Origin: Tupaia tana
Lineage: Eukaryota; Chordata; Mammalia; Scandentia; Tupaiidae
NCBI GenBank assembly: GCA_026018925.1
Contig: JAKSZU010000029.1
Coordinates: forward strand, 8,555,006 to 8,619,005
Length of the DNA stretch: 64,000 nucleotides
Direction of reading: 5' to 3'
The translations under genes were made by a program, and so were the position numbers. Below the pieces are notes generated by a model. The model ran no database searches, had not been told where the DNA came from, and was given only the letters and a program-made list of their open reading frames with translations. This document shows positions 43,216-55,262 of the stretch, piece by piece (the stretch's first letter is position 1; the number at the start of each line of letters is the position of its first letter).

Positions 43216-43524
43216 AAAAAAGAAAAATAAAGCTAATGAAGGCTCCCTTTAGCCTTAATCTGACTTTGGTGGTCGTTCATTCGGTTATACTCTACAGTAG
43301 CATCATTAACAGCATCCCAAAGGAATTCTCCCATCATGAATACACTGCATATTGGTCCTGTAAAAGACATTACCATGTATATTATAAGCAACAGATTTCT
43401 TCCCATTTGGGGGCCCTTAAATGTTTTACTTCTTTCTTCTTTCCCTTGATTCCCTCCCTTCTTCCCTCCCCCACTTCCCACCCTCCTCCCCTACTGTCTC
43501 CAGTATCATCATTGCTCTCCATGC

Positions 43525-43797
43525 TTTTTTTTTTTTTTCTTTTTTTGGAGAGGTTTTTGCTATAGGGCGCGTGCGCTCGCCAGACAGACAGAGAGAGATA
43601 GAGAGACAGAAAGCAGGAAATCACCCCCCAGGGGGGATGGCCACGCCGCAATCCCTTCTCCTCCATTCTCCTCTCGGGATCTTGGGCACGCACGCACACG
43701 CGCCCGGCATGAGTTTAAGCCACCGGGTCCAGGACTCGAACCGCGGTTGACTACGTGGGAGTCCAGCGACATAGCCATTACACCAACTGCTGGTCCC
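43525..43797 (-). mobile_element. Long young SINE, near-consensus
   Basis: GGCGCGTGCGCTCGCCAGACAG and a full set of CpGs. TSD GCTCTCCATGC (43514-43524) and GCTCTCCAAGC (43798-43808). Confidence 0.95.
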
Positions 43798-43972
43798 GCT
43801 CTCCAAGCTTTTATACCTTTCTTTCATTCATTTTCTGGCATAGAGTGGTGACATTTGCTATATATTGTGTGGGGACATACAATGCCTCTCTTTCATAGTC
43901 TGGCTTACTTCACTTAGCAGTAACCCCTCCATTTTTGCCCATTTTCTATCAAATACCAGAATATCATTGTCT

Positions 43973-44242
43973 TTTTTTAAAATTTTTTGAGAGGTTTTAT
44001 CACTATAGGGCGCGTGTGCTCGCCAGACAGACAGAGAGAGACATAGAGACAGAAAGTGAGAAATCACCCCCCAGGGGGGATGGTCACGCCACAATCCCTT
44101 CTCCTCCATTCTCCTCTCAGGATCTTGGGCACGCATGCACACACGCCCGGCATGAGTTTTAAGCCACCGGGTCCGGGACGCGAACTGCGGTAGACTACGT
44201 GGGAGTCCAGCGACATAGCCATTACGCTAACTGCTGGTTCCC
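43973..44242 (-). mobile_element. Long young SINE
   Basis: GGCGCGTGTGCTCGCCAGACAG; TSD AATATCATTGT(C)TTTTTT before and AATATCATTGTTTTTT after. Confidence 0.95.
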
Positions 44243-44420
44243 AATATCATTGTTTTTTAATGGCTGAGTAGTATTCTGTAGTGTATATGCTCCACACTTT
44301 TTTAATCCATTCATCTCTTCACAGACATTTGGGTTGATTCCATGTCTTAGCAACATTCTTGAATATTGGAGCATTATTCACAATTCCTAAAGGCCTTTCT
44401 TAATTTCAGAATGGCTGCAG

Positions 44421-44780
44421 TCCTGGGGTGTCGTGCCTCACCCTAATTCATTTTTTCTCATCTGCCTTATTGTCTTGCCATTCTTGGACTTTCGATTTTC
44501 ATCACTCCTATGGAAAATCTCAAACTGCAAACTAAGACTCTTAGTCACGTACCTTGTCACCAGTTACATCCTTTTTTTTTAAAGTGTTTATCCACAGTGA
44601 GAAAAGATACTTCAAAACCTAAGTCCCACACACCCACTGGTACAAGATGATATTTGCCAGAAATTCTCACTCTTGATCTTCCTCCTTAACTCTGAATCAC
44701 ACTTGAATGTCTCAGCTTAAAAAGAAAACATAAATACCTTCAGTTTCCTGCATTTTCCCCTGACTGATATGGCTGATATC
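44421..44780. other. Unique spacer
   Basis: No gene or named repeat seen. It has several short open frames with no family signature. Confidence 0.4.
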
Positions 44781-45330
44781 ATACTTCCTTTTTTAAATTT
44801 TTTACATTTAATCACTGTATATCTTCACAACATGCAAAATGGATTTTCCCAGCATGAATACACTGTATGTGAGTCCAGTCAAAAAAATTACGATACATAT
44901 TTTTATTAACAGATAACTTTCTGTTTTCTTTTTTTTTTTTTTTGGAGAGGTTTTTGCTACAGGGCATGTGCTCTTGCCAGAGAGACAGAGAGACAGAAAG
45001 CGAGAAATCATCCCCCAGGGGGGAATGGCCACACCACAGTCCCTTCTCCTCCATTCTCCTCTCGGGATCTTGGGCACGCACGCACACATGCTTGGCGTGA
45101 GTCTAAGCCACCAGGTCCGAGACTTGAACTGTGGTAGACTACATGGGAGTTCAGCGACATAACCATTACACCAACTTCTGGTCCCACTTTATGTTTTCTT
45201 GTCAGTTGAATTGGCTTGTTTTATTTCCGCTTGATCTCCTCCCTCCTCCTCCTCATTCCCCACCCTCTTCCCATACTAGGTATACACAGTTGATTCTCAT
45301 AATTTTATGCTTTCCAATCTTTAAAAAAAA
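44781..45330 (-). mobile_element. L1 3' end, antisense, with nested SINE
   Basis: TTTAATCACTGTATATCTTCACAACATGC and the CTCCTCCTCATTCCCCACCC stretch of the antisense L1 3' UTR. The SINE at 44928 splits it. Confidence 0.68.
44928..45186 (-). mobile_element. Long young SINE
   Basis: GGAGAGGTTTTTGCTACAGGGC at the left; TSD ACTTTCTGTTTTCTT/ACTTTATGTTTTCTT. Confidence 0.93.
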
Positions 45331-45559
45331 ATGATACCCTACTTCTGCACTGTCCTCACTTGCAAATATGTGGGATTTGTTTCTTTGTTTCTGGAAGCAC
45401 TACATACCTCTCCCATTTTCTTATTTGGGGCCTTTCATCACCGTCATTTCATTGTCAGCAATACATCCAATGTTTCTGAAATCAACGTTCACTTTTATTT
45501 TCACCTCATGAATACACACAGTAACTCATCTATTGGGAAAGCAAACACCACAACACCCT

Positions 45560-46015
45560 GCCCTGCCCAGGGTGGGATTGGCTCTCAGATGACCTCAGGT
45601 AAGCATTCTCAGGTTGCATTCCTTTGGACTTTCTCTCCTGCAGTGTCCATTGACCACTTGGTCTCACCTGTATGGGGTCTGTGGGAGAATGTTCTCCTTA
45701 TAGAAGTGCACGTTCCTCCCTGGGTGGCTAAAGACTGAGACAGAAGCTCTGTCCCCAGAAAAGACAGAGGAAAGGACTCCAGTGTGGATCCATGATGCAC
45801 TTTGTACTCCCTAGCAAACAACCACATCTCACGCAGTCCAACACTGCACACCCTGAGGGACAACAACAGAGGAGATATCCACAGCTCCCTATTTCTGCTC
45901 ATTAGACACATTTGCCTCTTGGTACTGCAACCTCAAAACCCACTATTTCCCTGAGGGACACTGATCTGGCCAGAAAAAAAGAATTGTTCCTACTGATTCT
46001 ATACTCTCAAGGGAT
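45560..46015 (-). promoter_or_regulatory. Conserved upstream block of OR 6: candidate 5' exon and promoter
   Basis: The donor reads CCATACAG then GTGAGACC, last exon base at 45668, 3.5 kb upstream of OR 6. CTAATGAGC is kept at about 45900. TCTCAAGGGA at 46005-46014 is the copy closest to an Olf1/EBF site (TCCCNNGGGA, one mismatch on the other strand). Confidence 0.52.
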
Positions 46016-46334
46016 CAGATTATTAATGAGGTGAATTACATTTTTATTCCTCCATCTCCACAAATGTTTCTGTCTTCCAAAGGTCTAACTTCCCAGCAAT
46101 TCATCCTTCCTTTCATTAAAGTTTCTCCAGAGTCAAACACTGAAGAGTCTGTTTGACTTGGTCCCTAGGATTTTCAGAACATTGAGTTGTATTGGGGAAA
46201 CAGTTTCCGATATCTCCAGGAAAACACTATTCCCTCTTCAGGAAAGGAAAACTTTCTCTGATGTAAAACCATGGGCATTACATGTTTTGTCTTCATGATA
46301 CTTTTGCCAAAAATGTTAGAAATTTTGTATTCGT
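46016..46334. other. Shared flank of OR 6
   Basis: No gene. 46140-46330 resembles 13900-14050 (CAGTTTCCGATATCTCCAGG region). Confidence 0.4.
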
Positions 46335-46500
46335 GATGAGTAGGTTGCATGGTGGTTAAGGTGTTGTACTCCCACATGACCAACCATGCTTCGAGTTTCG
46401 AACCTGGTGGCTTGCCTTCTCACTTTCCCTTTCTCTGTCTCTCACTAGTGAGCTTGCATATCCCATAGCGAATTTCAAAATGCTAACAATAAATTCTAAT
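46335..46500 (+). mobile_element. Short SINE
   Basis: GTAGGTTGCATGGTGGTTAAGG head, GGCTTGCCTTCTCAC junction. Confidence 0.82.
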
Positions 46501-46679
46501 TAAAAATTTTATATTTTTATCGCAAGAGCTATTTTCAGTGCCTTATTATTAAATGTTTGATTACTAGAGGAGACATATTTAGGTCTTTTTTTATGCACCA
46601 TGACCTGAGCTTAGCACTTTATAAAGACGGTCTAACTTAATTTTTGTACAAGTTTACTATATGAAACAGCACTATATTT

Positions 46680-46950
46680 TTTCATTTTTTTTTTAGGTTT
46701 TTGCCATACTGTGCATGCACTCACTGAAGAGACAGAGTGAGAGAGAGGGGGAGAGAGAGAAAGAAAGTGAGAAATCACTCCTAAGGGGTAATAGTCACAT
46801 TGAAATCTCCTCTCCTCTCTCTTCTTGGGATTTGGGGCATGCAAGCACATACATCAACCATGATTTTTAAGCCATCAGGTCTAGAACTCAATCCATGGTC
46901 GACCATGTAGGAGTCCAGCACCTTCAATCACTAGGTCATCTGCTGACTCC
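46680..46950 (-). mobile_element. Long old SINE
   Basis: TTTAGGTTTTTGCCATACTG at the left, a GAGAGGGGGAGAG stretch, CATCTGCTGACTCC head. Confidence 0.82.
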
Positions 46951-47065
46951 TGAGGCAGACCTATTATATGTGTCATTCTCCATTGCAAAAGTGGGGCTCA
47001 CATTGTAGCTGGCCAATTTAGAGTCCACCAGCACAATGGCCATTTTGAAATTAAGAAAGACCTTT

Positions 47066-47325
47066 GGGGCCAGCAGATGGCATTATGGTTACACCGTTGG
47101 ACTCCCACATAGTCAACCGTAGTTCAAGTCCCAGATCCAGAGGCTTAAAACACACGGAGAGCATTGTACATGCATGCCCAAGATTCCAAGAAGAGAATAG
47201 AGGAGAAAGGATTGTGGTATGGTTATCCCCCCAAGGGGTGATTTTTCATTTTCTGTCTCTCTGTCTCTCCAGTGAGCATAAGCACCCTATACCAAAAATC
47301 TCTAAAAAGAAAAAAAGAAAGGCCA
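47066..47325 (+). mobile_element. Long SINE
   Basis: GGGGCCAGCAGATGGCATTATGG head; AAGAAAGACC/AAGAAAGGCC at the edges as TSD. Confidence 0.88.
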
Positions 47326-47453
47326 TTAACAGAACAGTCTGACCAAATGATGAGTCATGGGCTGGGGGAAAGTCTGAGGAATGGTCAGATGAGAAACCAA
47401 GAATGGCTATTTGAAGGAATCAGGATAATTACTCAGAGGAGAGCAATTGACCC

Positions 47454-47723
47454 CCTTTTTTTTTTTGAGAGAGTTATTTTTTTGCTAAAGGGCGCATGCA
47501 CTTGCCAGAAAGACAGAGAGAGGCAGAGAGACAGAAAGCGAGAAATCATCCCCCCAGGGGGGATGGCCATGCCGCAATCCCTTTTCCTCCATTCTCCTCT
47601 AGGTATCTTGGGCATGCACTCACATGCGCCTGGCGTGAGTTCAAGCCACCGAGTCTGGGACTCGAACCTTAGTTGACTACATGGGAGTCTAGCGACATAG
47701 CCATTATGCTAACTGCTGGTCCC
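47454..47723 (-). mobile_element. Long young SINE
   Basis: Perfect 12-nt TSD AGCAATTGACCC at 47442-47453 and 47724-47735. Confidence 0.95.
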
Positions 47724-47938
47724 AGCAATTGACCCTTATCATTGTGAGGAAGGAACTGCACCTACTTGTGTCTTGTACTTTAAATACAAAGAACATGTTC
47801 AGCTTTTCAAGACATTTGGTGATGTTTCCTGGCTGTCTCCCTGTAACTCATTACAAAATAAATTCTCTTTTACAGCTTCTGCCCCTATTTTTATTGGCCA
47901 TGAGAAGAAGAAGCTGGACTTTTAAAACCTATAGTGCA

Positions 47939-48223
47939 GCGAGCCAGCAGTTAGCATAATGGCTATGTCACTGGACTCCCACATAGTCGACCGCGGTTCA
48001 CGTCCCAGACCCAGTGACTTAAAACTCACGCCGGGCGTGTGTGTGTGTGCATGCCCAAGATCCCAAGAGGAGAATGGAGAAGGGATTGTGGCGTGACCTA
48101 CCCCCTGGGGGGTGATTTCTTGCTTTCTGTCTCTATGTCTCTCTCTGTCTGGCAAACGCACGCACCCTATAGTGAAAAAAAACTCTCCAAAATAAAAAAT
48201 AATAATAAAAATTTAAAAAAAAG
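47939..48223 (+). mobile_element. Long young SINE
   Basis: Perfect 14-nt TSD AAACCTATAGTGCA at 47925-47938 and 48224-48237; AATAATAATAAA tail. Confidence 0.95.
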
Positions 48224-48299
48224 AAACCTATAGTGCACAAAAAAGCAGGCAACACAAATAATTCTGCAGGCTCCAATGTCAATATTTCAAATGTGAGAA

Positions 48300-48435
48300 A
48301 GCCTATTCTAGACCAGCACTTTTCTAATGTCAATGTGCATAGAAATATCCAGGGATTTTAGTGCAGATGAAAATTCTGATTCAGCAAGTCTCCTGTGGGC
48401 CCAGAGACTCTGCACTTTATCATTACTATTATTTT
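48300..48435 (+). mobile_element. Possible hAT/MER5-type DNA transposon fragment
   Basis: TCTGATTCAGCAAGTCTCC, then CAGAGACTCTGCACTTT, resembles the conserved part of MER5-like elements. Confidence 0.35.
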
Positions 48436-48439
48436 ATGA

Positions 48440-48790
48440 TTTCTTATTTTCATTTGCTCATTATACATATTTATAGTACACAATTCTTTTTCAAACTATG
48501 CAGCCATTTTTTTCAGCATTATTCACAATTGCTAGGACATAGAATTCATCTATGTGCCCAAGAATGGAAGACTGGAATTTTTTTAACATGGCATATATGT
48601 GCCAAGGAATTTACTCAGCCAAAAGGAACAATGGGACCTAGTCATTTTATGTAATGTGTATTAATATAGAAGATTTAATGCTAAGCAAAGTAAGTCAGAC
48701 TATGAAAGACAAACACTGTATATCCCCACTCAATATATACTGAATGTTTGTATACTATTGCAAAAATTGAGAGACTCCTTCTTCTTTCTT
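48440..48790 (+). mobile_element. L1 3' fragment
   Basis: CATTATTCACAATTGCTAGGAC, GAAGATTTAATGCTAAGCAAAG, then CACTGTATATCCCCACTC. Confidence 0.65.
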
Positions 48791-48877
48791 TTTATTTTAT
48801 TTTATTTTCCTATTAGACATGAGTGTTTTTGGGAGAGTCCTCTTGTTTAAAGGCATTTTTTATTAAAATTTCATTTA

Positions 48878-49085
48878 AGGGGGCAGCAGGTGATGTGGAG
48901 GCTAAGGTGTTGTATTTCACATTGCTCCCTGCGTAGTTAAAGTCTCAGAGTGTGAAACTTGTAATGGGCATGTTCAGGTGTACCAAAATCCTGAGAGGAG
49001 ATAAAAGAAGGGAATGCAGTATGGTCTCCTCTCCAGGGGGTGATTTCTCATTTTCCCTCTCTCTTTTCTTTTCCCTTCTGTTTCC
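48878..49085 (+). mobile_element. Long old SINE
   Basis: GGGGGCAGCAGGTGATGTGG head, diverged middle, CTCTCTTTTCTTTTCCC end. Confidence 0.75.
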
Positions 49086-49349
49086 TTTCCAAGTTTGGGC
49101 TTAATATATGAAATAGAAAAATGGGGAAGAAAACTGTCCAGATACCAGATAGAGCAGAAAGTTTAATAAAGCAATTTTATTAAATTGGATAAAGTAATTG
49201 AAGTGAAACAGAAGTTTCAGAAAATACATAGCTGGGACAAGTTCCCAAAATCTGATCATAATAAGTGCTCTGCTATCCTCTTTTTCTAGGGGTTCACATC
49301 CACAGATTCAATCAACTGCAGATAGAAAATATTTGGAAAAAAAATTAAA
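49086..49349. other. OR 7 downstream flank with MER2/Tigger fragment
   Basis: 49090-49260 aligns with the OR 3 flank at 19825-20010. 49285-49345 (TCACATCCACAGATTCAATC) is MER2/Tigger-like. Confidence 0.5.
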
Positions 49350-49600
49350 GAGTTAGGGCTAGTGTGATGATTAAGATGCTGTTCTCCTACATGGCCTATC
49401 GAAGTTTGAGTCCAAGACCTGGTGGCTTGAAAATCACAATGGATGTGTGGCCATGTGTACCCCAAATATCAAGAGCAGAATGGAAAAGAAGGTATTGCAG
49501 CATGACCATCACCCCTTGAGGAGATTTCTCATTTTTCCTCTCTCTGTCTGTGTTAAGCAAACGTGCCCTATGACAAAAATATTTAAAAAAATTAAAATTA
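49350..49600 (+). mobile_element. Long old SINE
   Basis: AGGGCTAGTGTGATGATTAAG head with deletions; ATGACAAAAATATTTAAAAA end. Confidence 0.72.
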
Positions 49601-49609
49601 AAAAATAAA

Positions 49610-50795
49610 CAATGATTTCTTTTGTTGTGCAGAAGTTTTTTAATCTGATGTAATTCCATTTGTCTTGTTTGGGGACTATTGCCTGTGCTTTGGGAGTTTT
49701 ATTTAAGAAGTCTTTGCCTACTCTGAAGTTTCCAAGAGTTTCTCCAGTGTTTAACTGGAGAGAATCTACAACCCTTGGAATGAAAGACTATACTTGCAAA
49801 CTGTGCCTCATATAAGGGACCAATAACCAGAATTTACAGGGAACTCAAGCAGTTCACTCAAAAGAAAACTAACCAACCCAATTAAAAATGGGCCAATGAG
49901 CATAATAGACAATTCTCTAAGAAAGACACATGAACAGCCAAAAAGCATAGGAAAAAATGCTCTATGTATCTTATGATAAGGGAGATGCAAATAAAAAAAC
50001 ACGAGATACCACCAAACTCTAGTCAGAATGGCTAATATTACAAATAAATAAATAAAAATTGATAAGTGCTGGTGAGGCTATGGAGAAAGAGAAAGCTCCT
50101 ACACTGTTGGTGGGATTGTGAATTGGTCCAGTCACTGTGGAAGACAATATGGAGCTTCCTTAAAGATCAACAAATAGAACAACCATATGATCCAGCAATT
50201 CCACTCCAGAGTATCTACCCAAAGAATAGGAATGCACTCAGTTGGAAAGACATTTGCACATCCATGTTCATTGCAGCATTATTTACAATTGCTAAGACAT
50301 GGAACCAATCCAAATGTCCATGAACAGATGAATGGATTGAAAAACCGTGGCACATACTCACTATGGAATACTCACAAATAAAAAAAATGAAATCTTAGAA
50401 TTTCCTACAAAGTGGATGATTTGGAAGATTTACTGCTAAGTGAAGCAAGACAAACTCTGAAAGAAAGGCATTGTATGTCCCCACTTACTATATACTGAAT
50501 GTCTGCACTCTATGGCAGAAACTGAAATATTGGACAATATAGAAGCATGGAGAGCAACTGTGAATACCAGAGACAGTGTGGGAGGAGGGTGGAAAATAGT
50601 AGATGGTAAGAGGGAGGAAATAAAGGGGGACAAAAAAGTAAAATAGTTAAGAAATACAAAGTGGGAAAATTATCTGTTAAAGATAATATATATATGATCA
50701 TATCTTTGCTTGAGCCAATATACAGTGCATTCTGGATGGGAAAATTCATTTTGCATGCTGTAATGATATACAGTGAATGAATGTAAAATAAATAA
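49610..50795 (+). mobile_element. L1 with 5' inversion (twin priming)
   Basis: 49610-49745 is L1 ORF2 sequence in antisense (TTGTGCAGAAGTTTTTTAATC). From about 49750 the following part of the same ORF2 runs in sense to the 3' UTR and AAATAAA tail at 50795. The frame at 50066-50323 shows the ORF2p C-terminal signature LLHCWWDCELVQSLWKTIW and PYDPAIPL. Confidence 0.82.
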
Positions 50796-50843
50796 AAATA
50801 AAAACATAAAAATAAAAAATAAATACTTGAAAAATAGCAGAAT

Positions 50844-51110
50844 AGGGTCAGCCAGATGATGTGGTAGTTAAGATGACTAAGTCCCACATGGCTGCTGACT
50901 GTACAGTTCATGTTCCAGACATGTCAGCTTGAAAAACACACCAGGTTCTTGTACATGCATGCCTAGAATCCTGAAAGAGAATGGAGGAGAAGGGATTGCA
51001 GCATGGCCATCCCCTTTGGAGAGTGATTTGTCACTTTCCCTCCATCTCTGCCTCTGTTTCTCTTTTTCCAGTGAGTACACTTATCCTATAGCAAAACTGA
51101 AATATTTTTT
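50844..51110 (+). mobile_element. Long old SINE
   Basis: AGGGTCAGCCAGATGATGTGG head; starts just after the L1 tail. Confidence 0.84.
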
Positions 51111-51130
51111 TAAAAAGGCAATACACTCAA

Positions 51131-51385
51131 GGGACCAGCAGATGGCATAAGGATTATTCACTGGACTCCAACGTAGTCAGCCATGGTTTGAGCACTGGAC
51201 CCAGTGGCTTAAAACTTATACTGGGTGCATATATGTGCTTGCTCAAAATCTCAAGAGGAGAATTGAAGAGAAGTGATTGCAATGTAGCCACCCCCACAAG
51301 GGATGATTTCTCACTTTCTATCTCTCTTTGTCTATCCAGTGAGCATACACACTTTTTAGCAATAATCTAAAAAAAATTAAATACA
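51131..51385 (+). mobile_element. Long SINE
   Basis: AGGGACCAGCAGATGGCATAAGG head, 20 bases after the previous SINE. Confidence 0.86.
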
Positions 51386-51760
51386 TTATAATAAACAATT
51401 TTTTTTTTTTTTACATTTTTCTGTCTTTCAAGTGTTTCCTCCCCTTGGACCTCATGTTCAATAACATTAATTTTAAAAACTATATGTGATAACAAGTCTT
51501 GATGAAGTGCTTACATTTTATTAGATATTATATGGAATCTAGAGATGATCTGAAATACACAAGAGGATATTCATTAGGTTACATGCAAATACTACAGCAT
51601 TTTATATACAGTACTTGAACACCTGTGGACTTTGGTATCTGCAGGAGTTCCTAAAACCAGCCTTTCAAATATACCAAAAGATAGCTCTATTGTCATTGCT
51701 TGCTGAAGCTTTAAGCTCTACATGGTGGGCTCTTCTACAGTACTAGAAAAGTTGACCTTT
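51386..51760. other. 3' flank of OR 7
   Basis: A T-rich start, then the Tigger-like fragment, then about 100 bp with no alignment to the flanks of the other receptors that I can see. Confidence 0.45.
51535..51665 (+). mobile_element. MER2/Tigger-type DNA transposon fragment
   Basis: TACATGCAAATACTACAGC, then GTGGACTTTGGTATCTGCAGG, as in the terminal part of MER2/Tigger elements. Confidence 0.55.
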
Positions 51761-52690
51761 TTATAACTTTCTTCCAAATAATCTTCTCAGAGCTCTCTTT
51801 CTATCTTTATTCCTCAGACTGTAGATGAAGGGGTTCAGCATGGGAGTGACTACAGTGTACATCACTGAGGCTGCTGCGCTTTAGTGTGAGTTGTTGGTTG
51901 CTGCATTACTAAAGTATACACCCAGGCCTGTGCAATAAAATAAGGAGACAACTGAGAGGTGAGAAGCACAGTTGGAAAATGCTTTGTACTTCCCCTGAAC
52001 TGATGAGATTTCACAAATAGGGGAAACTAACTTATAGTAAGAGTAAAGAATCCCAGTGAGTGGACCACCAACCAGTGGTACAAGTACCAAGTACATTACC
52101 AGATAATGAAGAAATGTGTCAGAACATGCCATGTGGATCACCTGATTAAGCTCACAGAAAAAGTGGGGAATTTCCACATGTGTACAGAAGGACGGCCGCA
52201 ATGCCATGAAACTTTGTAGCAAAAAATACAGGATACCCATGGTCTAGGATGCCAGAACCAGGTGCCCACAGAGCTAGGGGTTCATGACTGCCATGTAGTG
52301 CAGGGGGTGACATATGGCCACATACAGATCATAGGCCATCACTGTCAGGAGGAAGTTGTTCAACATAACAAAGAGGTTGAAAAAGTTCATCTGGGTGATG
52401 CAGCCTGCATAGGTGATAACCTTGCTCCATGTCTGGATGTTCACCAGCATCTTTGGGATGGTGCTAGAGGTGAAACGGATGTCTACGAAGGATAGATTAG
52501 AGGGGAAGAAGTACATGGGGGTATGCAAGTGGGAGTCTGAGATGGTGGCCAGGATGATGAGCAGGTTTCCAATCACAATGATCAGGTACACGGAGAGGAA
52601 AAGCCCTAATATGAGGGGCTGCAACTCTGGTTTCTCTGAAAATCCCAGAAGAAGAAATTCTGAAACTTCTGTATTGTTTTTTGGTTCCAT
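51761..52690 (-). pseudogene. OR7-like olfactory receptor pseudogene 7
   Basis: Full-length receptor frame without frameshifts but with three in-frame stops: TAG at 52274-52276 (the W of MNPWLCG), TAG at 52244-52246 (the W of the ASW segment in TM4) and TAA at 51881-51883 (a serine of the THSSHSS loop before TM7). The DRY motif reads DLY and the ICF position before TM3 reads IRF. Otherwise [44 protein letters not shown] and [19 protein letters not shown] are intact, ending at a TAA at 51761. The tract before the ATG reads TTTTCCTGG, so the usual CAG acceptor is missing, as in OR 6. Confidence 0.93.
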
Positions 52691-53029
52691 CCAGTGGAGG
52701 TGACCACCAGGAAAATGGATAATGGCTTGACTAAATTTCACCAAATGGGCCTTAGTGATTCCGAAATGTTATAGTTTATACTTTGCAGTCAAGAAATGAA
52801 CACACAAAAATATGTTGTGTTGTATAGATGGATCTTCTCTGCTTTAGAGGAAACTTGAGCCATTTCTGATAAATAATTCTGGTCTCATCATCAGTCTTTT
52901 CCCTAGTCTAGGATTCTGCAGTTTCAGTGGGAAATTCTTTCAAGCATTTGGAGACTATTTAATGTTGACCTTTTTGAAGACCTTGTCCAGAGTTAGTATT
53001 CAGTGCCAGAAAACAAACAAAAAACTTTA

Positions 53030-53510
53030 TCACAAGACAATGGTAAAAGGTTATAAGGATATAAAGAAGCAATCATACAACTCATGAATGGACTGAAAAA
53101 CTGTGGCACATACACACTCTGTTATACTACTCAGCTTATAAAGAACAATGTGACCTTGACATTTGATACACAGTAGATGAATATAAATGATTGAATGCTA
53201 AGTGAAGCCAGACTATGCAAGACACTGTACATCTCAAGACAATATATATTGAATATCTGCTCACTATGGAAAAAAATGTAAAGACTCAAAGATATAATAA
53301 TAGGGAGGACAAGTGTAGATACCAGAAATGGTACAGGATAGAGCTGGGTAGTAGATAGTGCGTGGGAAGGTCTCAGGGAAGAAACTTTTAACAGATACAA
53401 GAATATAAAGTTCCCTGTTGAAACTGATATCTATTGTAATATCCTTAATTTGATTGTTGTGTACTGCATATATACATCAAAAAGCATATTGTGTGCTATT
53501 ATAAAAACTA
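53030..53510 (+). mobile_element. L1 3' end
   Basis: CTGTGGCACATACACACTCTG, GAATGCTAAGTGAAGCCAG, GTGTAGATACCAGAAATGG, and an ATTGTGTGCTATTATAAAA end. Confidence 0.7.
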
Positions 53511-53911
53511 AGCAATCATATAATGTGCCAAATGGTGACAGGTTCTCTGATAAAAAAAATATATATATAAGGAGAAAAGAGTGGAATTTTTTTTTTTGGT
53601 GGGTATTCAAATCACACCATCAAGTCAGGGGACATCTGAGCAGACTCAAGGAAGAGAGGAAGGCACCCACAGATGATCTGGGGGAAATGTGTGGGAACAC
53701 ATAGTGCAGAGGGCCTGTGGCAGGTGTTTGTTCCAGATCCTGATCCCAAAACCAAGGCAACGTGGGGAGGGGAATGAGCGAGAAGGATATTGAAGAGTGA
53801 TGGAGTCAGAGAGTGGTGAGGAAGGACAGAGTCTTTCTGGTAATTCAAGAAACTTTAGAATGCAGGAAGTCCTTCTTTCACATACAGGTCTTTTTCTTTT
53901 CACTTTTTTTT
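53511..53911. other. Unique spacer
   Basis: No gene recognised. It is GC-richer than its surroundings at 53640-53800 but has no coding signature. Confidence 0.35.
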
Positions 53912-54137
53912 TTAATTGGGAGTTTTCCAAAGGGCACATGTGCTCAACAGGGAAAGTGAGAAATCACCCCCAAGGGGGATAACCATGCCACAATCCCCTC
54001 TCCTTTCTCCTCTTGGGATTTTGGGTACACACACACATGCACCCAACAGGACTTTCAAAGCAGAAAGTCTGGGATTCAAACTGCCATCAGCCATGTGAAA
54101 ATCCAGTACCTTAACCATCATGCCACCTGCTGGCCCC
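53912..54137 (-). mobile_element. Long old SINE
   Basis: GGGCACATGTGCTCAACAGG at the left, CACCTGCTGGCCCC head at the right; the GA stretch is deleted. Confidence 0.82.
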
Positions 54138-54284
54138 ACACATGTGGTTTCTGATTTTCATCTACTGGTTAGCATGTAATTTTCTATACCATAAGAATCT
54201 CTTTTTAGAACATAAGACTTCGGATATTACTGCTTGGAAAACCGGTCTCTCCTATAAAATGCACATGAACAAATTGTGCATGCA

Positions 54285-54316
<32 letters not shown>

Positions 54317-54776
54317 TACCCTATAATGGCCCCCTGGTAGTGGCCATACTACTAATACATCTTCTCGCCCAGACAACCTGATTAAGAAAACAGCAAATAC
54401 AAGGCAAGATATTGACACCAGATTGTCTTCCTCTAAAAAATGTAGACAGTGCCTGCCACAGGAGCACAGTGACAGTGTCCCCTCAGCACTGCCAGGTCCA
54501 TATGGAGGACCGGGAACAGGTGTCCAGGACTACTTGTACCACTGGGTGTGCAAATGTGTCTGTTCCTGGCTGCCAGAAAGACTGAAGGAAGGATAATGCT
54601 GTCCCACACTAAGAAATATTTCTACCACAAACATGTACTATGAAGAAATTACAATTTCCAAAATTTGGGCAGATTCGGTCTCATAAGTGCACCATGGACT
54701 TGTAAATTTGGAGTTCCATTTTAAGGTGTCTACATTGCACTGTGTGTTTAAAGAAACATAAAAAATCAGTGCAATA
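54138..54776. other. Unique spacer with (CA)n
   Basis: A CA run lies at 54282-54315. The rest has no gene or named repeat that I recognise. Confidence 0.45.
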
Positions 54777-55008
54777 GGAACCAGAAAGTGGTATGGTGTT
54801 AAAGGCATTGGATTCCCGCATGTCTGGCTGCAGTTCAAGTCTTGGACCTTGTGGCTTGAAAATCATGCTAAGTTGTGCATGCATGCCCAAAAATTCCAAG
54901 AGGAGAATAGAAGAGAAGGTATTACAGGATGGTCATCCCTTTTGGGAGGTGCTTTCTCACTTTCTCTCTCTTTGTCTCTCTCTGGTTAGAGCACATGCTC
55001 TGTGGCAA
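54777..55008 (+). mobile_element. Long SINE
   Basis: AGGAACCAGAAAGTGGTATGG head; ends CTGTGGCAAAATC without A tail because the next SINE follows. Confidence 0.84.
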
Positions 55009-55012
55009 AATC

Positions 55013-55262
55013 AGGGACCAGTAGATGGCATAATGGTTATGTTGTTGGACTCCCATGTGGTCTACCATGGTTTGAGTCCCAAGCCTGGAGGCTTGAAACA
55101 CACTGAGTGAGGGTGCATGTGTGCCCAAAATTCCAAGAAGTGAATGGAAGAGAAGGTATTGCAGCATAACCAACCCCACTGGAGGGTGATTTCTCAATTT
55201 CTGTCTCTCTGTCTCTCCAGGGAGTGCACATGCCCTATAGAAAAATCTCTCAAAAAATACAA
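55013..55262 (+). mobile_element. Long SINE in tandem with the previous one
   Basis: AGGGACCAGTAGATGGCATAATGG head, five bases after the first copy. Confidence 0.87.

Larger units (their letters stand above)
43240..44420 (-). mobile_element. L1 3' end, antisense, with two nested young SINEs
   Basis: Antisense L1 landmarks (CATTGCTCTCCATGC, TAGTCTGGCTTACTTCACTTAG, GGCTGAGTAGTATTCTGTAG, CATTTGGGTTGATTCCATGTC) run in order. SINEs interrupt at 43525 and 43973. Confidence 0.75.

Noticed and set aside
53640-53940. GC-richer stretch with open frames on both strands
   Set aside because: No start context, splice pattern or protein family could be recognised; left as unique spacer.
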